Below are positions 11,646 through 21,566 of a stretch of DNA of 29,437 nucleotides, one piece after another (within the stretch, counting starts at the first letter, position 1; each line of letters begins with the position of its first letter). Below the pieces are notes generated by a model. That model was not told the origin of the DNA and did no database searches. It saw only the letters and a program-made list of their open reading frames with translations. A program made the position numbers and the translations under genes. The stretch comes from Ichthyophonus hoferi (Eukaryota > Opisthokonta > Ichthyosporea > Ichthyophonida > Ichthyophonidae). The stretch covers positions 1 to 29,437 of the forward strand of contig NAOQ01000014.1 of the NCBI GenBank assembly GCA_002751075.1. The letters run 5' to 3'.

Positions 11646-14600
11646 CTAAGCCAATAGACCCAGGTCTTTATCTAGTAACTTAGCAGCAATATTGTGATAC
11701 ATAGACCGATGCTTCTTAAATGTGTCTAGGGCCAGTTGTTTGCCCTCTGGGCCACAGTTAAAGAGTGCACGGTAGATAGGGCGCACATATTTCATACGGC
11801 CTTGCTCCGTTAGGAAGCTGTATGGATATATGTGCGTGATTTATCACCAATGTGGTGCGGGAGTCAGGCAGTAAGTACTATGTATTTTAATTATTTTAAT
11901 CTGACATGAGTTGGTCATTAGGTCATTAGATTCAGTTACATGCAAATAAGTATCCGTGATTATTTCTTTAAAAATGTGATATAAAGCTAGTGGTTGGTAT
12001 GAACTGGAGTATACATGCCATATACATACATACATACATACATACATGCATACGTACCAAATGTATGAGAATTTGCAGGGATAATAATTGGCCGACAGAA
12101 CACAAGATGATAGAGATAAAGAGGAGATAATCTAAAGGGCAAAAATATTCTTGGCTAGTATATATAGTATATTAGTATATACTTAATCAAATGTATCAGA
12201 ATAGAAATGCATTATAGAACTATAGAGAGAAGGAGACAGGATGACTTACGCGACTACATTAGGGAACACCTTCTGATAGTTGATAGAGAGTGCTAATGTC
12301 ATCCATCCCAATCGGATGTCAGCATTACGGCGTTGAGAGAAGCCATAGGCTAGATCCAGGGCCTCGCCGTGAGCACTGGTTAATTTACCGCTATCCATTA
12401 GCTTCTTGAGGAAAACGACAATCTAGGAAGGGGTAGTGATGATGTATATGTAAGATAAAGATTATTGTTAGATAACAACCTTTCAAGGCTACACCATAGA
12501 GAGATCATGGTAGTCTCTTAGCCAGGGGGCTTCATTCATAGTAACACTCATCTAATTAAACATATAGATGCATTCATTCATTCATATATATAGGTATATA
12601 GGTATAGTCTATCTTGTCCTCTACTCCTTGGCTTGCACCATCTCTAGTGAATAAAGAGTAAGTTCTATATATAATAGTGTAAGGGATAGCAATGTAATAT
12701 ATATAAAAGATATAACATATCTCTCATAAAAAATAACACCTGCCAAGGTAATTACACATATATATAAGGACACCGACAGATAATAGATACATGTGCATCC
12801 ATGTACATGTGCTAAAAAGTAGGGATGGAGATCTCAATATATATATAACCACAATATTATTTGAGAAAAAGGTAAAAAGAGAAGGGGTGGAAAGAAACCA
12901 ATACAAAATATACGAGAAATAATATACAAAGAGGGAGATCTGATCTGATCAAGAGATATACAGGCCTACATCTAATCTAAAACACCTCATCCTAAGTATA
13001 TTTCAAATATATCCATAATAAACCCACCCTACCACCCTAGTCACTTACCTGTAGAGCGTCAAAGTCCTTGATATCATCTTTCTTGAATACACTCAAGTCA
13101 GCCACCTCAGCCTTAGTCCACCTCTCAGCCAGAGCATCACAAGCTACCTCCAAAGATAGGTCTAGGTTGGTAGGCATAGGTGGCATACCAGGGGCTTTTA
13201 GCCACATATCAAAATCTATTTCCTTGATCTTGTCTTGCATACCTAGCGTGGTAAAGTACTCGATAAAATACTGTTGCCATTGCTGGGTGGTAACAGTGAT
13301 GTATTTAAAGCGGTCGAGATGCGAGCGGAGATAAGGCTCAAACACCTCAGGTCCACCCATAAGTGTTTCCAAATATGTTAAGAAGAAGAACCCCTTCTCA
13401 TATGGCACAACGCTGAAGGCATCGTCAGGGTGTGTATGCTATGGGTGGAGAGGAGAGTGAGGATGGGTTCATGTGTATGATGGTGTGTTTGTGCGATAGT
13501 ACCGTAGTATGATTGTAGGTATACATGCACGTCTTGGAGTAAACCAGAGTATCAAAAGGAAAAGAACAGGAAAAAGAAAAAAAGAAAGAAAAAGTAAAAG
13601 AAAAAGAAAAACAGTTTACAAGTGTAAAAAAATATAACATACAAAACCATCTTAAAATGAACAGAGTGGCTAGGGAGTCAATGAAGTGAAATTAACATTT
13701 TATGGTAGTTGGAGTTGTCAAAAGTACATATATGCAAAAAAAAAAAAAGAATAAGAACGAATAACAAGAAAAACAATGCCCACTTTCACCATCTCAGTCA
13801 GCTTTACATTTCCCTCCCTCCCTCTCGTCTTTTCCCTTTATCTCCCTAACACACCCACCGTCAAATCTGGACTAAGACTGGTTAGGTCGCTCTCAGGGCC
13901 AAACAGATTAACGTCCTCCTGTAGATCATACTTGGCTTGCAACACAGTAAAGTGTGCATAACTACGGCCATACTTCCTCTCACATATACGTCTTTCCACA
14001 AACATGGTGAATCCTTCGTTCATCCAGAAGTGTTCCCAGGTCTCCATGGTAACCAGGTTGCCAGTCCATGAATGGGCAATCTCGTGTGCAATCACATTGA
14101 CCATTGATTTGTCACCGGCAAGAAGAGTTGGGGTGACGAAGGTGAGCCTGTATAGAGATTACGGTTAGCAACGGAGGTAATATATAAGGTATTAGTATAT
14201 AGTATATAAGGTATAGTATATAAGTGTAGGTATATATATAATTAAGTGGATGTACTATCCCACCCAACCCCATCACAAATTCATTTCTAATCATTATATC
14301 ATTCTTCGATTCGTAATTATCTACTTATCTATCTAATATTTTTTTCTTTGACTATCAATCTCCCTGTATATAATATAATGCACGCTCATAAAGGGGTTCG
14401 TCCAGTTAATAATAGTAACAGAGTAGGTATCATCCATTTTCTACCGCTAAACACGAGAATAGAATAATAAATAAAAGAAATAAAAGAAATGAAATAGCTA
14501 TGGTCGTAACCAACAGACAAAATATATTAAAAATATAAATGTATTTTAAATTTTAATATTTACAGGTAATTGTAATATAAATTAATTATAAATGCAACAT

Positions 14601-16583
14601 GCCGATTGAAACAATCATTAATTATAAATAATATATCAGCTTTAACTATGAAAAATATATATTGAAAAAATATTATAACAGGTGGTATGCCCGTGTGGTT
14701 CCCAAATAAAATAAATAAAAGCAATAAACACATAAAACCACTACTCTATAACTCTCCTAGTATGCTTACATAGGGTTTTCCATGCCACCATAAGGGAAGG
14801 AGGGGGGAAGAACCAGGAGATCATAACGCTTCCACACAAATGGCCCACATATATCTTCTGCTATTTCAAGGAACTCCTCCGTGTCGCTAAACTCTGTAGC
14901 TGCCTCTTCTACTGTCACTTCTTCAGCCCACACTCTACACCTAGAGGACAAAGAGATGCCATTATAGAGAATGAGATGAAGGAGAGGGGGTGATGGGAAA
15001 AAAGAACAAAGGGTCATTGGAGGAAGTGAGGGGGGACGATAAAGGTATGTTGCATTAAAAAGGTTATTGCTTTATATTACTGTATACATGGGTTAGCACT
15101 AGGTGTGTATGTATGTATGAATACCACTTAATAAGAAAAGATGGCAGATAGCATCCAGCATACAAGGCAGTACATTAAATTAACTTTCTTTTCAACAATT
15201 CCCACATATATATATCTACGTATTTAAGCCTAAGTGCAAGAAGACTAAAAGGCATCAAGAGATCCATACATATACACATAGATAGGTAGAAGCTATCGAA
15301 TCAATCCATCAGTACCTTTTTCCTAACTCTCGGGAATGCAGATCGCCCACCGCCAGAGTAACAAGATAAGTGGGTACTGGTACATCTTGCATGAAATGAT
15401 AAGCAACAAAGTCCTTTCCATCCTCACTGACCTCCGACCCAGTACTGAGGGCACTCATAAGTGCAACTAAGGGCTTGGGAGTGTGGATAGTAGCCTTATA
15501 GGTAACCTTGGCCGCGGGTGAGTCCTGGCAAGGATAGAAAGTGCGTGCATGAATCGACTCACACTGGGTGAAGAGGAAGGGGTGCACCTTACCACGGGTC
15601 TGTTCGGGTGAGAGCCATTGCAGGGCATAGGCCTCGGGAGTAGTCGAGTATTTAATAGCAACACTAACTTTCTCATTGATAGAAAGGGCAGTAGGAAGGT
15701 TGATGTGCAGAGGTTTGCCGAGGCGGCCCACGGTTTCACCGAGTTCAAAACTGGGTTAAAGAAGTGAATGTAAGTGAGTGATTATATGTATGGAAGAATA
15801 GTAATAATAGGAGAAGGGAAGGGGATGAGAGGAGAAGTGAGGTATGTATAGAATTACGTAGTAGTAAAAATAGAAGATATACTCTATTCAGTGTTAAAGA
15901 TATGTTATAAGGTTTATATTGTGAGACATTCCGGCCGTCAGAATAAAGCAAAATGGTAAATTCACTCACGATAACAACAAAACTTTATATATATATGTTA
16001 AATAAAAAGTTGGGGAAGGATAGAATAAACAAATAATAATGAAAACCTAACTTTGTCAACTAAAATTAACCTACCCGAGTGATAGGTTGTTGCATGTTAC
16101 CTCCTGAATTTCCAAATCTTTAGTATCCAATACAAGGTTGTGTACACCCTCAATGACGGCAACAGCATCTATTACTGCCCATCCTGATAATATCTGTTTC
16201 TTGAAATCCACATGCAAGTCCAAGGCCAAGGCTACACTACGAAGTGCGTGGTAATTGCTTAGGGAATGCTTATCTTTTAATTGAACAGCTGCCATGATGC
16301 TATTTTTTCCTGTAATTATTAAGAGGAGAGGAGAAGGAAAGATTGTTAATGATGTTATTAGAACGTAGATAAGTGTGTGGTTAAAATATATTATAAACGA
16401 GTCAATAAGTAGTAAATAGATACTAAGACCAACAATTATTATAATAATAATAAGAAAGATGCTTAGTTTACCTTGACAGTTTTCCGATTTGGAGCCCTGG
16501 TAACAATAAGAGGCCAAACCTTGACAGAATACAGAAGTAATAGGAATAATATTAACCAAACTACGTCTAAGGGCTTTCAGCAT
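11646..16583 (-). CDS. LTA4H: Leukotriene A4 hydrolase-like bifunctional zinc aminopeptidase, complete, eight exons
   Basis: M1-family zinc metalloenzyme. In vertebrates it hydrolyses leukotriene A4 to leukotriene B4 and trims tripeptides. Exons on the minus strand: 16583-16472, 16309-16075, 15750-15316, 14940-14770, 14147-13859, 13438-13049, 12422-12250 and 11817-11646. All phases agree, giving 658 aa. From Met43 the protein is 616 aa (human 611). Visible sites: GGMENP substrate motif (312-317) with Tyr311 before it; zinc motif HEIAH (H339, E340, H343) and third ligand E362 exactly 18 residues after HEIAH; proton donor Y427 in PYEKG; D419 equivalent to human D375; RMK (609-611) equivalent to the human R563/K565 carboxylate site. 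Human Tyr378 is replaced by Phe422. Residues 1-38 form an Arg-rich, acid-free leader resembling a mitochondrial presequence. An in-frame TAA at 16595-16593 supports the first ATG. Aminopeptidase B (RNPEP) is the closest alternative, but the LVALMSA, LQWLSPEQT and LTFVTPTLLAGDKS stretches favour LTA4H. Confidence 0.93.
12023..12047. repeat. (TACA)n microsatellite
   Basis: About six perfect ATAC units inside the last intron (11818-12249) of the LTA4H-like gene. Confidence 0.85.
12423..13048. other. Intron of the LTA4H-like gene
   Basis: A 626-base intron between exons 6 and 7. It is AT-rich with several TATATA patches. I see nothing coding in it. Confidence 0.7.
14148..14769. other. Intron of the LTA4H-like gene
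   Basis: A 622-base intron between exons 4 and 5, strongly AT-rich, with short inverted ATTAATTATAAAT-like stretches around 14575-14635. No coding potential is visible. Confidence 0.7.
16310..16471 (-). other. First intron of the LTA4H-like gene, stop-free and a multiple of three
   Basis: A 162-base intron with donor GTAAAC and an acceptor after a pyrimidine-rich stretch ending TTACAG. Its length is divisible by three and it has no in-frame stop. If retained it would insert 54 residues, highly enriched in Ile and Leu, between the leader and the catalytic part. The splice sites and the agreement of exon phases make removal the likely normal event. Confidence 0.7.
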
Positions 16584-17128
16584 TGATAGTGGTTAACAAC
16601 AACGTTCCTACCTACATATATATACACAGCAAAATACTGCTTTTGTTACAATGCTTGTGACTTAAGTTGTTTAGATTGATAATTAAGAGCATTATTGGTA
16701 GATGGATTGACCAATAATATTACGTAATAGATCTTGAAATTTTCATTTTCATTTCTCATAACAGTTTAAATTTAAGTTCGGCATATATTGCTATATATCC
16801 CAAAAAAATTAGTGCTCCTACAGATCGCCATCTTAATAAATTAGGCTGTTTTTTTTTTGTTTGTTTGTAATAGGAAATACTACCGCTTGTCCTGTATGAG
16901 TTATTAACAGCACACCTATCGTAAAGTTTGACTCTGAAATATAATCTGTTCTGCAGGTATAAAGATACACTTAAAATGGCATTTCGTATTTAATACCATC
17001 CACTGTCATAAGCAGGGTATGCTATACGCTGTATGTGCCAATGTACGCAAACAAGAACAGTTAGAAGAAAATGTATTAATTGTGTATCGAGACAATAGGG
17101 GAAGGGGAGAGCAGGCGGGCATATTTTA

Positions 17129-17238
17129 AAAGTCAAAGTTTGATTTTAGTTTTGTTCAAATTTTGCATGAGAATCGTCAAAAATTAGTAACCCAAAAAGG
17201 GCTTTATGTCATCAAGCAGGTTAAGATAAACTGCCAAT
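17129..17238 (+). repeat. 110-bp direct repeat, copy 1, left of assembly gap
   Basis: Identical by eye over 110 bases to 17700-17809, beginning AAAGTCAAAGTTTG and ending AAACTGCCAAT. It stops four bases before the N run. This may be an uncollapsed contig overlap. Confidence 0.9.
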
Positions 17239-17242
17239 CTGA

Positions 17243-17695
17243 NNNNNNNNNNNNNNNNNNNNNNNNNNNNNNNNNNNNNNNNNNNNNNNNNNNNNNNNNN
17301 NNNNNNNNNNNNNNNNNNNNNNNNNNNNNNNNNNNNNNNNNNNNNNNNNNNNNNNNNNNNNNNNNNNNNNNNNNNNNNNNNNNNNNNNNNNNNNNNNNNN
17401 NNNNNNNNNNNNNNNNNNNNNNNNNNNNNNNNNNNNNNNNNNNNNNNNNNNNNNNNNNNNNNNNNNNNNNNNNNNNNNNNNNNNNNNNNNNNNNNNNNNN
17501 NNNNNNNNNNNNNNNNNNNNNNNNNNNNNNNNNNNNNNNNNNNNNNNNNNNNNNNNNNNNNNNNNNNNNNNNNNNNNNNNNNNNNNNNNNNNNNNNNNNN
17601 NNNNNNNNNNNNNNNNNNNNNNNNNNNNNNNNNNNNNNNNNNNNNNNNNNNNNNNNNNNNNNNNNNNNNNNNNNNNNNNNNNNNNNNNNNNNNNN
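17243..17695. other. Assembly gap (453 Ns)
   Basis: An unbroken run of N. Both sides carry the same 110-bp sequence in the same orientation, so the true missing length may be zero or could be further repeat units. Confidence 0.99.
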
Positions 17696-17699
17696 TCAG

Positions 17700-17809
17700 A
17701 AAGTCAAAGTTTGATTTTAGTTTTGTTCAAATTTTGCATGAGAATCGTCAAAAATTAGTAACCCAAAAAGGGCTTTATGTCATCAAGCAGGTTAAGATAA
17801 ACTGCCAAT
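17700..17809 (+). repeat. 110-bp direct repeat, copy 2, right of assembly gap
   Basis: Identical by eye to 17129-17238, offset by 571 bases. It starts five bases after the N run. The sequences diverge immediately outside the repeat. Confidence 0.9.
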
Positions 17810-18174
17810 GGCGAATCATACTATTTTCCTACGTATATGGTAATGCTAAAGTGCACATGGCATTTGTATTCTGAGAAATTCCAATTATATAATTGGTGTA
17901 TTAAACTTTTTTCATTACTGCTCATCATTTTCTTTTTTAACTTTAATATAATTTATAATAATAAACACTTCAACAGTAGAAAAGGCTCAATAATTTTCTT
18001 TGTGTAGTTGTCTCATCCCAAAATGGCAATTCCAAACATGCATATCAGTCAATCATTCACGGCCCAATAATATTTCATTTACACAAACTGAAGGCTGCTT
18101 GAAGTGGTAGACCCATGCTCCTGGCCATGCTCTGGTAAACATGTGGTATTCATAGCATACAATTTTTTAGTTAA

Positions 18175-18194
18175 ATATATATATATATATATAT
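18175..18194. repeat. (TA)n microsatellite
   Basis: Ten perfect TA dinucleotides in the intergenic region upstream of the UBE3D-like gene. Confidence 0.9.
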
Positions 18195-21100
18195 GATTAA
18201 TTTGTTTTTTGCTTTGCTGTGACATATTGCCCGTTAACTAATTGTTCAAAACTAATACCTTCAAGCAGGAATGTCGATATGTCGGTCAGCAATCCGATCA
18301 TTTATGTGATCAATCAGAGTACCAATCATACATTTTACCGATTAACTAATGCATGTGATTCGGGTATTGGGCCTATGCTCTTGGAGATGTCCATTGACCA
18401 TTTAGCTGATTAGAAAATATGATCTAGAAATAATCGGCTTTAATACCTCCAATGAGAAATCCTGCCCAAAGTCATGTGAGACCTCCGATGCCCAAGAATA
18501 CTCTTTCGAAAAACTAGGCACCAAGGATGAAAGGCATGGGTTGACTGTAGTAATAGTAAATACATTGTGTGCCTGTTCCATTGTTATATTTTATTTAATA
18601 AAAATTATTTTAGAATTTTGCCAATTTTAACTATATATAGATGTAAATATTGTGTTCAAAAGGAGATTATTACTAACTAGGTGTCGGATGCTACCAAAAC
18701 ACAAGTGTACACCTCGTCACACTAATTTAACACGAAAGCCACAGTTATTTCTCGATCCAGTCGGAAGAGATTTTAAGGATCTGCACAAAAGTAATATTTT
18801 AGCATATTAAGCCCATGAGAACGGTAATGAAATATCTCTGTTTTTCTTGATAAGAAAATTACATTATATACAAATTTTGAACCTTCTACTTGTACTGTAT
18901 ACTAATTCGCCGAATATTGAAAATTCATAAGTAAAAATCAGTGGGTATGAACCAGTAAAAGCTTAATAATTTGAGGGAAAGAACCTCATTCACACTTTGA
19001 TTAGTAGTTTAATCCCAGTGCCTTTTCTGGTTGCCGTTGAAAAAAACCTACTCAGGAATTGTTTTTAGTTTACAATGCAAGCCAAGAGGATAAAATATAT
19101 TGATATATTATTTCATTTTATGCGTGATGCAATCCCGAAACGAAATGTAAACAAACAGTCTTCACATTGTCCCTGCGAATAATCTTGTTAACAATTCTCT
19201 TCAACCCTTGCATTAGATCGCTTTGATAGACGATGTGACCACATTGGAGTGACTATTTTCTGACGTACAACATTGTTTCAGATGAAGATAATACCAAAAA
19301 AAAAAAAAAAAAACGTTTAGCATGTGCTCATATTAGAACATTTTTATAAAAGACCCAGTGAATGTGCAAACTTGAATACTCAGTCAAAGATCGCATATCC
19401 AAAAAAAAAAAAAACAAAAGCGACTAGTTATATTATGCAGACGATTCCTAACTAATTAACTGTCATAATCAAATGATTGAATCCTTAAGCTAGCGGTAAA
19501 ACCACCTTATTTAACCTTTTGCCTACCTTAACTGTGGTCTCGATTGTCATAGAACATACAATCGTTATATAAAAGCTTACAAACTGACTTCCTAATTTGA
19601 AATATCATTTTGAATATTTCTCTGTCTGAATCTAATGTTATCATCTAATTCAGCAGTGTGTATCTTCTCTACTTTTATATTAATATGAAACTATTAAAGT
19701 TATCTTATTCAATGTCCATTCAGCCTAACATTTTGTAACGCGTTTTTTGTTTACTCTAGTAGTCGATGGCGTATTTCATTACAATATTTGTGCTATTGTA
19801 AGAAACACTGCCTTTACTATTGCCATACTATCTTTATGCCACTTGTCATTATTTTTCAGAAATGTTCCTTCGCCACAAACACTGCTTTTTCATGATTGTC
19901 TTTTCAGCATACTATCTTTCTTTATCTCATACACATTCTTATCCTGCTTTCTTATTTATTAATACATTTTTTATTTTCTACACCTATATGTGAGTATATA
20001 AATCTTTTAATTTACTACACATACCATATTGAAATAAAACCTTCGCAACTATCGATCTAGGTAGCTTTCAAATTTGCATCTAGTATTTTTTCAACATTGT
20101 CAAGCTTTGCTGTATTCTTACTGGCTTTGGAATTTTGAAAGAAATTTAGTGGATTAAGTATGTAATCAAGCCATATACTTCAAAATTTTATGAAATTGGT
20201 TATGCTTTTTCATTTATACACTCCACTTTGTCCCTATTAGTAATAGTTATACTGCTTCGGCTGCGTGCATCTAGGCCTACATAATCAATCTTTTATCTTA
20301 TAAATCTAGATCAACTTAGACTTAGGCATGTAGCCAATCAATTACATTACCAATACTCCAACCAATTGGGATGACCTACTCATTAGATCCAGTGTTGCAC
20401 AACTACCTCTATTACGATTAGATGCTTACCTCTCAGCGACAATAGTTTAAACATAATTTATATATTATGATATTTTAAACAAAAAAGTCAAGATATTGTC
20501 ATCTTTGTTTTTTCTTTATAATGGTTTAAGTAGAGTACTTTAAAATGTAATAAAATATATCCAAATGAATGATTTAAGATTGATGCCATGAGTATATTTT
20601 TCGTGAGGTTATAATTTAGTGTCTTAATATTGCCTTCAGGCCTGTGTGTTGTACCATTATTAATTTGAATTTGAATTTCTTCCTTTATATCGTAATGAGC
20701 CCACATATGTTTTTTAAAATTATTTACGGCTTTACCCAGCAACTAATGTGCGTGAGCTTAAATATATATTACTGGAAAATTATCCGTCCTATTTTAACTT
20801 ATCAAGAGATAGATCACTATCACTATGGAAGCTACTATATCAATATAGATCAAATTGGTGTAAAAAGGTCAACCGTATTTAATTCATGTTCAAATGGTAA
20901 CTCGGGGTCTATAATTACTATTTTTATGAAACTCTTCTTGGGCTTACCAAATTAATAGATTAGCTCAAACCTCTTATTACGGACCCCAAAATTCTCAATA
21001 AAGTTAGAAACTCTAACAGAAATAACTCTACAATATACGACATTTCTTAATACACATCAAACAATAACTAACGATAACCAATTATTTAGAAATATTGAAG

Positions 21101-21359
21101 ATGCGTATATACTTCACGTTTACGATTTGGAGATGTTAGTAGTCCTAAAAACCTACGGGATTCCTTATGGACTCACTCACCATTTCCTCAAAATATAGTT
21201 ATCAGAACTATACCAAAGTATATATTTGTATTGCATTTTTACAAATACAAAACCTGCAAATAATTTTTGTAAATTTTAATTAATTATTTTAGTTTTTAGT
21301 TCTCCTGCAAGAATACCTTTTTAAAATTACAAGTAGTTTTTTTTACTACTCATCTCTAC

Positions 21360-21406
21360 AATGCGAGACAATCTTTAATGCGAGACGAAAGTACTAAATG
21401 CGGGAC
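21360..21406 (+). promoter_or_regulatory. Triple AATGCGRGAC repeat upstream of the UBE3D-like gene
   Basis: Three copies of a ten-base motif lie at 21360-21369 (AATGCGAGAC), 21377-21386 (AATGCGAGAC) and 21397-21406 (AATGCGGGAC). They start 17 and 20 bases apart and end about 160 bases upstream of the ATG at 21567. The CpG-bearing motif stands out in AT-rich surroundings, and its location suggests a promoter-proximal factor site. The function is inferred. Confidence 0.4.
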
Positions 21407-21566
21407 GGTGGCTACGTTGTGCTACATTAGCTACCACTTACCTCCCTTGCATTTATGAGAGCCAGGCATAGTAATAGTATACTAGTGAACAAATTCACTT
21501 TGAAGCTGCAGCTCCGCATAGAATTGAGCCAACATTTAGAATAGGTGCAGTTTTTTCATAGTAAAC

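Larger units (their letters stand above)
16584..21566. other. Large intergenic region between divergent LTA4H-like and UBE3D-like genes
   Basis: About 5 kb carrying the 5' flanks of two divergently transcribed genes, interrupted by the N gap. I find no recognisable protein. Open frames around 18219-18413 and 20488-20742 do not resemble any family I know. Two A homopolymers of about 19 and 13 bases lie near 19295-19313 and 19401-19413. Confidence 0.55.

Noticed and set aside
14112-14294. Open frames on either strand within LTA4H-like introns and antisense to its exons (for example 13068-13334 +)
   Set aside because: They are low-complexity or are shadows of well-supported exons, with no similarity to any family.
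11646-16583. Puromycin-sensitive aminopeptidase or aminopeptidase B as the identity of the minus-strand metalloprotease
   Set aside because: The full-length exon model matches LTA4H throughout, including the GDKS...NVIAHEI block, C-terminal RMK and total length. Only the PDD residues before the catalytic Tyr resemble aminopeptidase B more closely.
18219-18413. 64-residue + strand open frame in the large intergenic region
   Set aside because: No family resemblance, no convincing splice partner and ordinary length for AT-rich non-coding DNA with low stop density locally.
19295-19413. Two A homopolymers about 100 bases apart, as possible SINE tails
   Set aside because: No internal RNA polymerase III promoter boxes, no flanking target duplication that I can see, and no second copy in the window.
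20488-20742. 84-residue minus-strand open frame
   Set aside because: Charged and not obviously low-complexity, but I find no splice-compatible neighbour and no recognisable motif; probably chance.
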